DNA from: Ignavibacteriota bacterium
GTDB taxonomy: Bacteria > Bacteroidota > Ignavibacteria > UBA10030
Direction: 5' to 3'
Length of the DNA: 52,704 nucleotides
NCBI GenBank assembly: GCA_022616555.1
Contig: JAKEEG010000028.1
Location: forward strand, 1-52,704
Each line of letters opens with the position of its first letter. Positions within the stretch are counted from its first letter, which is position 1. Positions 26,923 to 35,419 of this stretch are shown one piece after another. The notes under the pieces are model-generated. The model ran no database searches. It had not been told where the DNA came from and saw nothing but the letters and a program-made list of their open reading frames with translations. The position numbers and the translations under genes were made by a program.

Positions 26923-27483
26923 ATGAGTCCAAGCAGCGACGTCGAACTAATTCAACGGTTCCAACAAGGCGAAGAAGCGGCGTTCAACGAGCTGGTACGC
27001 CGGTATCAAGAGAAAGTGTATTGGCTCGCCCGACGTTTTGTTAATGACCATGATAACGCCGATGACATTGTACAAGATGTGTTCATCAAGGCATACGACG
27101 CCTTGAAGAATTTCCGGAACGAGTCCGGCTTTTACACATGGATTTACCGCATTACCGTCAATGCGTCGTTGAATGCTGTGCGCCGCGAGCGAGTGAGGAA
27201 TTTTTTCCGTATCGACGAGCAATTCGAGTACGAGGATACCGGAACCGAGTCCCCAACCGAGAAGGTCGAACTGCAAGAGCAGCGCGCACTCATTGAAAAA
27301 GCGATCGAAACATTACCTGAGAAGCAGAAGGCGGTTTTCATTTTACGATATTACGATGAATTGCCATACGAAGAAATTGCCAATATCTTGAAAACTTCCG
27401 TCGGCGGATTGAAAGCAAATTACTTTCACGCCGTCCAAAAAATTGGAGAGTACCTGAAACGTGCAAACGCAACACGTCCATAA
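26923..27483 (+). CDS. ECF RNA polymerase sigma factor
   Basis: 186 residues. Region 2 is visible as YWLARRFVNDHDNADDIVQDVF and region 4 as TLPEKQKAVFILRYYDELPYEEIA, joined by an acidic linker; regions 1 and 3 are absent, as in RpoE-type factors. The last 23 bases overlap the anti-sigma gene. It likely responds to envelope stress, judged by the Spy-like gene at the end of the operon. Confidence 0.94.
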   Translation: MSPSSDVELIQRFQQGEEAAFNELVRRYQEKVYWLARRFVNDHDNADDIVQDVFIKAYDALKNFRNESGFYTWIYRITVNASLNAVRRERVRNFFRIDEQFEYEDTGTESPTEKVELQEQRALIEKAIETLPEKQKAVFILRYYDELPYEEIANILKTSVGGLKANYFHAVQKIGEYLKRANATRP

Positions 27484-28078
27484 TTTGTTGCCGGATTTTG
27501 TGAACAAGACGCTTGACAACGCACTTCATCATGAAGTGTCAGAGCACCTTGACGCATGCCCGGAATGCCGCGCAGAAGCGGAGCGTGTTGGTGAAGTATT
27601 TCGCTCAATACAGTCATTGCAATTTGAACAACCACCCGTTGGATATTTTTCGAATGTATTGCCACGAATTCGCGAACGCGCGGAACATGATGAACGATTC
27701 GCATGGCTCAAGAATCCACTTCTTGTAAAGTTCGCTGCCCCGCTGGCCGCAGTTTTTGTACTTGTATCGTTGGCAAATCTGGTATCCTTCGACCAATCCA
27801 GTGAGGAATACATTACGTATGACGATGTTGCCGACGTACTGGTACGTCAAACGGAAGGGCAGCCATTTGCCAACGACCAAGTAGAGCTATTTGCCGCTTC
27901 AGCTTTGCCGGAAGAAACGGTTGAACACCAAATCACCGGCCTGCTTGTGGCAAACGGCGATACATTTTCTTTTGATGACCTCGCTGGTACGTCCACAGAT
28001 CTGTTGCTTGAAAACCTGAGCGAGCAAGAAGTTGAAGCGCTCCTCCAACGACTTGAAGAAGGGAGCCTGTCCCTGTGA
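27461..28078 (+). CDS. Zinc-finger anti-sigma factor
   Basis: 205 residues. The ZAS motif His29-x3-Cys33-x2-Cys36 marks the sigma-binding domain. A transmembrane helix lies at about residues 88-108, and the remainder is an acidic periplasmic region. It would hold the preceding sigma factor at the membrane until a signal triggers release. The start is GTG at 27461, inside the sigma gene; its end overlaps the next gene by four bases (GTGA). Confidence 0.88.
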   Translation: MQTQHVHNLLPDFVNKTLDNALHHEVSEHLDACPECRAEAERVGEVFRSIQSLQFEQPPVGYFSNVLPRIRERAEHDERFAWLKNPLLVKFAAPLAAVFVLVSLANLVSFDQSSEEYITYDDVADVLVRQTEGQPFANDQVELFAASALPEETVEHQITGLLVANGDTFSFDDLAGTSTDLLLENLSEQEVEALLQRLEEGSLSL

Positions 28079-28584
28079 TTGCGTCTCGTCGATATTATGT
28101 ACTTGCCGGCTTGTTATTTATTGCCCCTATATTACTCCGCGCGCAAGATGAACCGCCCCCGGATATGCCGATGCGCGGTCCTGCGTTTGAGCGGATAGAG
28201 CGGCTGAAGAAAATCCGCCTGATGGAAGAATTGCGTCTCGATGAAGAGACCTCCGTACGATTCATGAGCAGGTACAATGCCCATCAGGATGAGCTGCGGC
28301 GTTTTCAGAGGCAGCGCCAAGCTGCAATGGCAAAAGTAGATGACCTCCGCAAGTCCGACGCTTCCGATGCCGAGCTGGAAAAAGCGATTCAAGCACTTCG
28401 TGCATTCGATTCCATTTTTTTGGAACTGCGCGACAAGCACTGGCAAGAGGTTCGCGAGATTCTTACGACGAAACAGTTCGCAACGTATGTCGTATTTGAG
28501 CATAACTTTCAACGATACCTCCGTGAACTGATGCGTGACGTCCAGCGCGAACGAGGCGGACGCATGATGCCACGAGGCCGGTAG
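28075..28584 (+). CDS. Spy/CpxP-like periplasmic protein
   Basis: 169 residues. Signal peptide ending LRA|QDE (Gln at +1), then a helical, Arg/Glu-rich region (LMEELRLDEETSVRFMSRYNAHQDELRRF) with the pattern of Spy/CpxP or periplasmic metal-sensor proteins, though the LTxxQ motifs are degenerate. Start GTG at 28075 overlaps the anti-sigma stop. In this operon it is probably a stress-sensing chaperone, which is inference. Confidence 0.7.
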   Translation: MIASRRYYVLAGLLFIAPILLRAQDEPPPDMPMRGPAFERIERLKKIRLMEELRLDEETSVRFMSRYNAHQDELRRFQRQRQAAMAKVDDLRKSDASDAELEKAIQALRAFDSIFLELRDKHWQEVREILTTKQFATYVVFEHNFQRYLRELMRDVQRERGGRMMPRGR

Positions 28585-28606
28585 TAAACGTTTTTAACCG
28601 TTCAAC

Positions 28607-28631
28607 GAGCCGGAGCGTTTCGCTTCGGCTC
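28607..28631 (+). terminator. Terminator-like hairpin after the ECF operon
   Basis: An 11-bp stem (28607-28617 with 28621-28631, one G-T pair) around TTT. The following T-run is weak. Confidence 0.5.
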
Positions 28632-28651
28632 TGTCGTTTATAGGGTCATCA

Positions 28652-28680
28652 TTGATTCTGCTTTACTTAGTTGCTATCTT
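28652..28680 (+). promoter_or_regulatory. Promoter of the cysteine desulfurase gene, apparently leaderless
   Basis: TTGATT at 28652-28657, 17 bases, TATCTT at 28675-28680; the ATG is at 28686, five bases on. Confidence 0.6.
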
Positions 28681-28685
28681 ACAAC

Positions 28686-29852
28686 ATGCGCAGAGTATAT
28701 TTGGACCATACCGCAACGACGCCTCTTGACCTGGCAGTGCTTGAGTCTATGCAAACGGCGTTTGCATCGAGTTACGGCAACGCTTCGTCTATTCACTCGT
28801 TCGGCAGGGAAGCGAGAGCGCTGCTCGAGGAAAGCCGCGAGACGATTGCTAAATTCATCGGCGCCCGCCCTGAGGAGATATACTTCACGAGTGGGGGCAC
28901 GGAATCCAATAACTACACTATTGCTGGCGTCGCGTCTGCCGCGGCGCAATCAGGCAAACGTCATGTCATCGTCAGTGCTGTGGAGCATCACTCGGTACTT
29001 CATCCTGCCGAGGCTTTGCGAACACTCGGGTTTACGGTGGATGTTATTCCTGTCGATAGGTATGGAGTAGTCGATCTGGATAACACCCGAAAATTGATTT
29101 CAAAAAAAACGTGCCTGGTGTCCGTCATGCACGCCAATAACGAAGTTGGAACGATACAACCGATTCAAGAGATGGCTCGAATCGCTCATGAGCACGGTGC
29201 AATGATCCATACCGACGCCGTGCAGACTGTGGGAAAAATCCCACTGATAGTCGACGAATTGCATGTCGATTTGCTTTCCATGTCGGCTCACAAAATTTAT
29301 GGTCCGAAGGGCATCGGCGCTCTATATATTCGTCGTGGAACCAAAATCGACTCGTTACTGAAAGGCGGTGCTCAGGAGAGCAACCGCCGCGCTGGCACGC
29401 AGAATGTACCGCTGGCTGTCGGTTTCGCGAAAGCCGTTGAGCTTGCTTCCGAGCGAATGGCTGACGACGCGATTCGCTTCGCTCAATTGCGACAAGTACT
29501 GAAGTCGCAGCTTGCACAACTTGGCGATGGTGTTATCATGAATGGCCACCCGACGCTCAGCCTGCCAAATATTTTTAGTGTCTCGTTTGATTCAACCGCA
29601 CGTCCGATTGATGGCGAGGCGCTGATCATGGGCATGGATTTGCGGGGCGTTGCCGTTACTAGCGGCTCTGCGTGCACCTCCGGCAGCCTCGAGCCCTCGC
29701 ATGTGCTGCTTGCCATGGGGCGCAATGAGAAGACAGCTCGCGCTACGATTAGGTTCTCGCCCGGACGAAACACGACTGAGGACGATCTTGCATTCGCCGT
29801 GTCGTCGCTGCGTGATGTGCTTGAGACGATGAAGAACGTGAAGGTTGCATAA
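28686..29852 (+). CDS. Cysteine desulfurase (NifS/IscS family)
   Basis: 388 residues, PLP-dependent. It removes sulfur from cysteine to form a persulfide for Fe-S clusters or tRNA thiolation. The PLP lysine is Lys203 in SAHKIYGPKG, and the catalytic Cys330 is in TSGSACTSGS, a group I (IscS/NifS) loop. The ATG at 28686 (MRRVYLDHTATTPLD) is the family start; an upstream in-frame TTG at 28671 falls inside the promoter. No iscU or mnmA is adjacent, so its pathway is not fixed by context. Confidence 0.95.
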   Translation: MRRVYLDHTATTPLDLAVLESMQTAFASSYGNASSIHSFGREARALLEESRETIAKFIGARPEEIYFTSGGTESNNYTIAGVASAAAQSGKRHVIVSAVEHHSVLHPAEALRTLGFTVDVIPVDRYGVVDLDNTRKLISKKTCLVSVMHANNEVGTIQPIQEMARIAHEHGAMIHTDAVQTVGKIPLIVDELHVDLLSMSAHKIYGPKGIGALYIRRGTKIDSLLKGGAQESNRRAGTQNVPLAVGFAKAVELASERMADDAIRFAQLRQVLKSQLAQLGDGVIMNGHPTLSLPNIFSVSFDSTARPIDGEALIMGMDLRGVAVTSGSACTSGSLEPSHVLLAMGRNEKTARATIRFSPGRNTTEDDLAFAVSSLRDVLETMKNVKVA

Positions 29853-29860
29853 CAATGTAG

Positions 29861-29897
29861 TAAAACCTCCCCCCGCCCCCTCAGAGAAAGGGACAAT
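29861..29897. repeat. GC-rich hairpin repeat, family A fragment
   Basis: A CCTCCCCCCGCCCCCTC...AAAGGGACAA stretch between the convergent desulfurase and ppx genes, related to 39431-39464. It may help termination from both sides. Confidence 0.5.
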
Positions 29898-29937
29898 AGC
29901 ACTTGCCTTTGCCAATTTGTCAATTCGCTTCCTTGCT

Positions 29938-30861
29938 TTAGGTCAAACTCGCTATTTTTTCAAGTATCATTCCATACCGCAAGCCGCGGTCGCTAGCAGT
30001 TATTTCATCCCTTCCGAATACTTCGAGTGTTTCCAGTAGAATAAGAACTCCCGCAAGAAGAATATCCGCCCGCTCCGGCAGTATTTGTGGATGTGCTTTG
30101 ATTTCGTCAAGTGATTGTACGCTGAGCTCATCGAAGATTGTGCGGATTGTTTTCAAATGAAGCACATGGCCGCTCACAGCGGTTCTATCGTACTGTGCGA
30201 GCCGAAGATCCATCGCTGCGAGAGTTGTCAGGGTCCCTGCAACGCCGATAAGCCGCGCCGATTGAGATGGGTGGGGGAATGATTGTACCTGCTGGCGTAT
30301 GAGCTGACTCGCATTGTCCAGGGCTGCTCGTGAGGGCGGAGAGGACTTGAGAACCCGCTCCGTTAGCCGCACGCTGCCGATATCAAGACTTTTTCGACGA
30401 GACACGTTAATGTCTGTGCCGAAAGTCAATTCTGTGCTCCCACCTCCAATATCGATGACGGCAAAACGTTGTGAAGAGCCGGGCGAATAGAATTCTGAGA
30501 TTGCACCAAGATAGGTCAGCGTTGCCTCTTCCTCGCCGCTGAGCACGCGCACGTCGTATCCGACATGCTTTTTGACATGGTCGATAAATTCCTGCTTATT
30601 CAGCGCGTCCCTTAAAAAGCTTGTGGCGCAGACGGTAACGGTATCCACTCGCTCTTTGTTGAGAATCGCTTGGTACGGGCGAAGAAATTCCACCGCGCGG
30701 TCAAATGTTGCAGGGAGAACCCGGCGATGTTCGTCGACACCTTTTCCAAGCCGGGCGATGGCGTGCTCATCCCGAACAACAGAGAGAGAACCATCCGCTT
30801 GCACATCTGCAATAAGCAGGAGTATGGTGTTTGTGCCGATATCGATCGCGCCGATGCGCAT
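29938..30861 (-). CDS. Ppx/GppA exopolyphosphatase family protein
   Basis: 307 residues of the actin/Hsp70-like ATPase fold. Motifs: AIDIGTNTILLLIAD at the N-terminus, LSGEEEATLTYLGA with the catalytic Glu, and VIDIGGGSTEL. Only the core Ppx domain is present, without the HD-like C-terminal domain of long forms. It degrades polyphosphate or pppGpp. It starts 10 bases after the prmA stop, in the same operon. Confidence 0.93.
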   Translation of the reverse strand: MRIGAIDIGTNTILLLIADVQADGSLSVVRDEHAIARLGKGVDEHRRVLPATFDRAVEFLRPYQAILNKERVDTVTVCATSFLRDALNKQEFIDHVKKHVGYDVRVLSGEEEATLTYLGAISEFYSPGSSQRFAVIDIGGGSTELTFGTDINVSRRKSLDIGSVRLTERVLKSSPPSRAALDNASQLIRQQVQSFPHPSQSARLIGVAGTLTTLAAMDLRLAQYDRTAVSGHVLHLKTIRTIFDELSVQSLDEIKAHPQILPERADILLAGVLILLETLEVFGRDEITASDRGLRYGMILEKIASLT

Positions 30862-30871
30862 TGTGCGTTAC

Positions 30872-31744
30872 TCATTTCCCATCGGATTTCACCAATGCCA
30901 GAGCCGCCCATTCATTTTCACTCAGGACTTCAACGGGCACTACTGATTGATGCTTGAGGGCGTCGAGGAGCGGATTGAGGTCTTGTGTGAGGAGGCCGGA
31001 CAGTATTAAAGTGCCGCCATGCTTCACCGGCCTGACTAGCTTTGCAAGGTTTTTCACAATCGTCGGGTAGTCGATGTTCGCGACGACGACGTCGAACTTC
31101 TTATCGGGTAAGGAGCTGACATCGCCTTTTCGCACGCGCACAGTTCGTCCTGCGTGGTTCCGGTACACGTTTTCTTTAGCGTTTGCAATGGACCACTCAT
31201 CTATGTCGATCCCAATTGCGCTGTGAGCGCCCAATTTTACCGCGGCGATGGCAAGAACACCGGTCCCTGTGCCGACATCAAGCACACGTGCGCCTTGATA
31301 GCAACAACGCTCGAGCAACGTGAGACTGAGGCGCGTGGTTTCGTGATGCCCTGTGCCGAACGCCATTTTCGGGTCGATGTGCAGGACGATCTTTTTCTTG
31401 TCCGAAGCCCGGAGCTTTTTCCACGAGGGCTTGATGATGATGCGTCCGGTCGCTTCGATAATTCCAGCGCTGCGTTCCCACGCGGCGTTCCAATTTTTTT
31501 CCCGCACAGTTCGAAGCATGTACCGTCCTTCAAGCTGCGGAAACTCTTTCCGAAACCTTGAGAGTAGGTTCCTGAACTTAACTTCAACGGCATGAGTCCA
31601 TGCACGAGAGGGGATGAATCCTGTGAGACGCGTCTCTTCTTGCACAAATCCACCAAAACCCAGGGCAACGAGCGACCCGGTGAGAAGTTCGTGGTGTGAT
31701 TCCGGGATGGAGAGAACAACCTGCTTCCACGTTCGTTTTTTCAT
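30872..31744 (-). CDS. prmA: Ribosomal protein L11 methyltransferase PrmA
   Basis: 290 residues. The N-terminal L11-binding domain (about 1-75) is followed by a linker and a class I SAM domain: MAFGTGHHETTR, VLDVGTGTGVLAIAA, and VVANIDYP in place of the usual NI. It trimethylates L11. It sits 6 bases after the membrane-protein gene and 10 before ppx. Confidence 0.94.
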   Translation of the reverse strand: MKKRTWKQVVLSIPESHHELLTGSLVALGFGGFVQEETRLTGFIPSRAWTHAVEVKFRNLLSRFRKEFPQLEGRYMLRTVREKNWNAAWERSAGIIEATGRIIIKPSWKKLRASDKKKIVLHIDPKMAFGTGHHETTRLSLTLLERCCYQGARVLDVGTGTGVLAIAAVKLGAHSAIGIDIDEWSIANAKENVYRNHAGRTVRVRKGDVSSLPDKKFDVVVANIDYPTIVKNLAKLVRPVKHGGTLILSGLLTQDLNPLLDALKHQSVVPVEVLSENEWAALALVKSDGK

Positions 31745-31750
31745 CTGACA

Positions 31751-32428
31751 TCATTTCTCTGGAACGCTGACGTCTCGGTAACTGCGGAGCGTTGTTTCAA
31801 CCAATTCGTTGTTCATTTGCAGCCAGAAAATTTGATCCTGGTAATTTTCCTGCATTTTGCGGTCGGCTTTGTTGTAGCGGACATTCAGCAGATAGACAAG
31901 CAGCACTCCGATTACAAACAAGAGCAAGCTTTGCACATCAGGCAGGGATGTTCGACAGTACGCGTATTCAAAACCGACGGCGACCGCGCCGACGGCAGAA
32001 AACCACAACGACGTGCGCCGGATGGTCGTCATAATATGGTACACTGTCCCGAAGAAGAAAATTTTCTCGTGGAATGGCTCCGCCATATGATTATTCAGCA
32101 GATACAGGTAGAGCTGTCGCGCGGCTTTCATGTCCAACAGCGGCATGTTTTTCATGGTGCGCGCCTTATCGCTCAAATATCGGCTCGGCTGATTTTCGCT
32201 GAATGCCTTGCGGCGTTTGGTGGTTTCTTTCGCGTAGAGGGTTAGCCCGGCAATGACGGTGAAGAACAGAAAAAGAAATACTATAACCGCATCGCCGGGA
32301 TGCGACGGGAAAAATTGATGCATGTAGCTTACGTAGAAGAGGTACAGTAGAGCTGTGAAGTAAAAACCCGGAATAAGGATTCTGAATAACTCATATAACC
32401 CAAAGGCGGTGCTTGATGTGTGGTTCAT
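31751..32428 (-). CDS. Membrane protein of unknown function
   Basis: 225 residues with about four hydrophobic segments: two near the N-terminus (about 15-33 and 48-64) and two in the C-terminal half (about 140-160 and 168-185). The loop between the pairs is basic (KETTKRRKAF). The C-terminus is soluble and helical. I do not recognise the family. It is the first gene of the operon with prmA and ppx. Confidence 0.7.
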   Translation of the reverse strand: MNHTSSTAFGLYELFRILIPGFYFTALLYLFYVSYMHQFFPSHPGDAVIVFLFLFFTVIAGLTLYAKETTKRRKAFSENQPSRYLSDKARTMKNMPLLDMKAARQLYLYLLNNHMAEPFHEKIFFFGTVYHIMTTIRRTSLWFSAVGAVAVGFEYAYCRTSLPDVQSLLLFVIGVLLVYLLNVRYNKADRKMQENYQDQIFWLQMNNELVETTLRSYRDVSVPEK

Positions 32429-32480
32429 AAGTTCTGGAGATGCAGTGATAATTTCAGACTCTGAAGTATTTCAGAGCAGT

Positions 32481-32535
32481 AACCCCCTGCGGCTCAGAAA
32501 GCGAGCCGCGTCCCCATTTGTTAGGGGGACAAATG
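32481..32535. repeat. Palindromic repeat, family B
   Basis: Starts AACCCCCTGC, has an inner 7-bp hairpin (GCGGCTC / GAGCCGC), and ends GGGGGACAAA so that the flanks pair. Related copies lie at 40088-40205 and 49505-49628. Confidence 0.7.
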
Positions 32536-32574
32536 ACTACTGGTAGACTAATATAAAAACCCACGCAAAGAATT

Positions 32575-33555
32575 CTACATCTGGGCTTTTGAATAAATGA
32601 CATAGAGCAGCACTTTTCCGACGGCGCCGAGGCTTTCCGCACTGCATTTATCCGGCGTGTCTTCAGTGGTATGCCAGTACCTGTTTGTTTCATCCGGGTA
32701 GTTGAAATCGATAAGGTCAACAGCGCGAATACCGACGTCGTTGAGCGGAATATGGTCGTCATACACGGCGCTTCCGCGCTTATCGGCAAACTGGTGCAGG
32801 TTGAGTTTTCCAGCGATAGAAAAAATCATGTTCACAACATCCGGTACGTTTTGCTCTGAGTATTCCTCGCGTGGAATGGCGAGCATCTTGTCGCCAATCA
32901 TATCAATGTTGATGGCGAAACGCGGGTTGAAGCCAGTCGCTTTTGTACGAGCAAAGTGCTTGGATCCCAGACACCATGTGTCGAGTGAACCGGATTTCCC
33001 AATGTCTTCGCCGTCAAAGAGCACGATGTCCACGCCAATGGGAGGCGGCTGTTGCTTGAGGACTCGGGCAATTTCGAGCATCACGGCAACGCCGCTCGCT
33101 CCGTCGTTTGCCCCCAGCACGGGAGTGTTGTGTTTTGCCGTGTTCGCGTCTTCGTCCGCCCATGGGCGCGTGTCCCAGTGCGCAGTGAGCAGAATCCTGT
33201 CTGTCGCTTGCAAATTGAACGAGGAGACAACGTTCGTGAGTTGATACTGCTTTCCCTTATAGTCAGCGCCAGAGAAGTTTTGCACGGTCACTGCCTCGGC
33301 GTACTTACTTAACTCAGTCTGCAGGAATGTGAGGCATGCCCGGTGTCCCTGTGAGCCGGGGTTGCGGGGACCGAAATCGGTTTGCGTCGTCAAATACTTG
33401 AAAGCAGATTGGCTGTCGAACTCCGGTACCGAGACGAGAGCTTCTTCAATGCGCGGCGAGGGTTGAGGCTCCGATTGCTCTTGTTGTTTTGTGCAAGAAA
33501 CTGCTGCGAGTGCAAGCAGGAGGAGAAGGCAATGAAGCCAGGGGCGGTTGTTCAT
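32575..33555 (-). CDS. Glutaminyl-cyclase-like M28 lipoprotein
   Basis: 326 residues with a lipobox (AVSC, Cys21). The M28 zinc fold shows AHWDTRPWADED, GANDGASG (zinc Asp), FDGEDIG (zinc Glu), LGSKHFA and the YWHTTEDTPDK segment (zinc His). This set, especially LGSKHFA and WHTxxDTxDK, matches animal-type glutaminyl-peptide cyclotransferases rather than simple aminopeptidases. Such enzymes convert N-terminal Gln to pyroglutamate in the periplasm; five exported proteins in the window expose Gln after signal-peptide cleavage. The start at 33555 (MNNRPWLHC) is preferred over 33603 because it gives a normal lipoprotein signal. Confidence 0.85.
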   Translation of the reverse strand: MNNRPWLHCLLLLLALAAVSCTKQQEQSEPQPSPRIEEALVSVPEFDSQSAFKYLTTQTDFGPRNPGSQGHRACLTFLQTELSKYAEAVTVQNFSGADYKGKQYQLTNVVSSFNLQATDRILLTAHWDTRPWADEDANTAKHNTPVLGANDGASGVAVMLEIARVLKQQPPPIGVDIVLFDGEDIGKSGSLDTWCLGSKHFARTKATGFNPRFAINIDMIGDKMLAIPREEYSEQNVPDVVNMIFSIAGKLNLHQFADKRGSAVYDDHIPLNDVGIRAVDLIDFNYPDETNRYWHTTEDTPDKCSAESLGAVGKVLLYVIYSKAQM

Positions 33556-33568
33556 GTGTATTAGTGAT

Positions 33569-33597
33569 AACGTAGAAAAAAGTGCATGGAAAAGCAA
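33569..33597 (-). promoter_or_regulatory. Possible promoter of the M28 gene
   Basis: On the minus strand TTGCTT (33597-33592), 17 bases, TACGTT (33574-33569), 13 bases before the ATG. The -10 is weak. Confidence 0.35.
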
Positions 33598-33696
33598 CGA
33601 CACCTAAAGAAATCCTTCCGCTTCGCTGGATTTCGCAGCAAGCGCTCAACCCGCGTTCAGTTTCTTGATTTTTCTTCAAACCAAATTTGTCGCATC

Positions 33697-33740
33697 AAAG
33701 CTCACCACCCCTTACCCCTCCTCGAAGAGGAGGGGGATAT
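33697..33740. repeat. GC-rich hairpin repeat, family A (AAGCTCACCACCCC type)
   Basis: AAGCTCACCACCCC leads into a 9-bp stem CCCCTCCTC / GAGGAGGGG (33715-33723 with 33727-33735, loop GAA). Nearly the same sequence is at 39661-39700. Confidence 0.7.
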
Positions 33741-33794
33741 TCCCGTCAAAAAAGTACTCAATACTTCCTAATAGTCACAAGTATACACACTCAT

Positions 33795-35270
33795 CTATTG
33801 CGCCGGTGCACGTGGTGCGAGTGTTCTGCTGAATTCGGCAAGCCGCGCGCCGATGGAATCCTGAACCATGCGGTACGCTCGTGTTCCTTCCAAGAAGTTT
33901 TGCATTAGAATGGAGAACGCCAGCATCTCACCATCCCGCGTGGTTACGTAACCGGAGAGGCTGCTGACACCGCTGATCGAGCCCGTTTTCGCTTTGAGAT
34001 TGCCTTCGGCGAGCGTGCCTTTCATGCGCGAGCTTAGGGTTCCGTCAACACCGGCTATGGGTAAGGACTCGTAGAAGAGTGGGAAGAGGTCGGGGCGTTG
34101 CGCCATGCCGGTCAGCAGTTGCACAAGCATCTCGGCGGTGAGAAGGTTATAGTGCGAGACGCCAGAGCCATCGACCATCAAGAATTTTGTTGTATCAATG
34201 CCGAATTGCGAGAGGAATAATTTCGTCTCGTAGATGCCGTTCTCGGCAGTGCCGGGCAGACCTCGTTGAAACGCGCCAAGCGTTTTCAACGTGTTTTCGG
34301 CGGAGAGGTTGTCGCTGACTTTGTTCAGATTCACGACTACCGAATCGAATCCCCATGTATGCGTAGCAATTTCGCGCGCTTCCATCGGCGCTATGCCGAT
34401 CTGCGCAGAGCCGTTCACCGCGATGCCGTTATCTTCGAGCGTTTCTTTCAGCAGATGCGAGGCATACAGCTCCGGCTGCCACACGCTCAACACATATTCC
34501 CGCGGTCTTGAGCTTGCGAGCATCTGTCCATCAACAATAATGGTATTGAGCCGCTCCTTAAAAAGCCTTGTGACGTTAAGCGGAACGAGGGCGGTGTCTG
34601 TAACGGTAGTTGCTGTGTTCATAAGCTTGACGTACGAGGTAACAGGCTCGACGGAAACAGAAACCGTATCGCCGGGGTTCACTCCGGGCGTTACTTTGAT
34701 GCGCACGCAGTTATCGTTTATCGATAATGGCGTGATAAATGCTTCAAATTCGTACGGCTCGTCGTCCCACATCCAGCCTGCGCCCCAGTAGAGGTCGTCG
34801 AAGTACTGTACATCGGAAACGATATTACCCGTCACCGCTTTAATTCCTGCCCACTTTATTTGGGCTATCAGCGAATCGAGGTCGGCGCTCTTTAAATCTG
34901 GATTACCGTAGCCTTTAAGGTAGAGGTTGCCGTGCAGCGTATCCGGCGAGAGCACGGTGTCTGTGAGGATTGCTGTTCTGAACTGATAGTCTTTACCGAG
35001 TAGGCCGATGGCAGTGGATGTTGTCAAGAGCTTCATGTTTGATGCAGGGCGCAGAAGCATCTGGCTGTTGCGTTCGTATAAGGTTTCGCCCGTCTTGAGA
35101 GAAACAATCTTGATCCCAGTGCGCGCGAGGATGAAGAGTGTGTCGCTTAATAAGCGGTCGATGTCGTAGCGAAGCCGCTCGACGGGGTGGCTAGGCACAG
35201 CTGGAGAACGCAGAGCTGCGCAACCGCCAAATGTGAGAATGCTAATAAGAAGCGAAGCACATAGTTTCAT
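33795..35270 (-). CDS. dacB: PBP4-type D-Ala-D-Ala carboxypeptidase/endopeptidase (S13)
   Basis: 491 residues, lipoprotein (FGGC lipobox near residue 17). Penicillin-binding motifs: SxxK in PASNMKLL, SxN in VSDNLSAEN, and KTG in KAKTGSISG, with the large insertion between SxxK and SxN that defines DacB. It trims peptidoglycan cross-links in the periplasm. The start at 35270 (MKLCASLLIS) is preferred over an upstream ATG at 35345. Lipidation is less usual for DacB but clear here. Confidence 0.92.
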   Translation of the reverse strand: MKLCASLLISILTFGGCAALRSPAVPSHPVERLRYDIDRLLSDTLFILARTGIKIVSLKTGETLYERNSQMLLRPASNMKLLTTSTAIGLLGKDYQFRTAILTDTVLSPDTLHGNLYLKGYGNPDLKSADLDSLIAQIKWAGIKAVTGNIVSDVQYFDDLYWGAGWMWDDEPYEFEAFITPLSINDNCVRIKVTPGVNPGDTVSVSVEPVTSYVKLMNTATTVTDTALVPLNVTRLFKERLNTIIVDGQMLASSRPREYVLSVWQPELYASHLLKETLEDNGIAVNGSAQIGIAPMEAREIATHTWGFDSVVVNLNKVSDNLSAENTLKTLGAFQRGLPGTAENGIYETKLFLSQFGIDTTKFLMVDGSGVSHYNLLTAEMLVQLLTGMAQRPDLFPLFYESLPIAGVDGTLSSRMKGTLAEGNLKAKTGSISGVSSLSGYVTTRDGEMLAFSILMQNFLEGTRAYRMVQDSIGARLAEFSRTLAPRAPAQ

Positions 35271-35419
35271 TGAAATTCCATGAAGATTTCTTTGAGTGAA
35301 AACAGCTAGTGCAATGAATTTCATAGTAAATGCGCGGAAATGCAAGAGTTGTTTGACAGTTTCCAGTTGCCAGTTTAGAGTTTCGAGTTAAAAAAGCACA
35401 CTAATCCCTTTCGCCAAGT

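Noticed and set aside
31154-31561. 135-codon plus-strand frame
   Set aside because: Antisense to prmA, whose motifs are complete.
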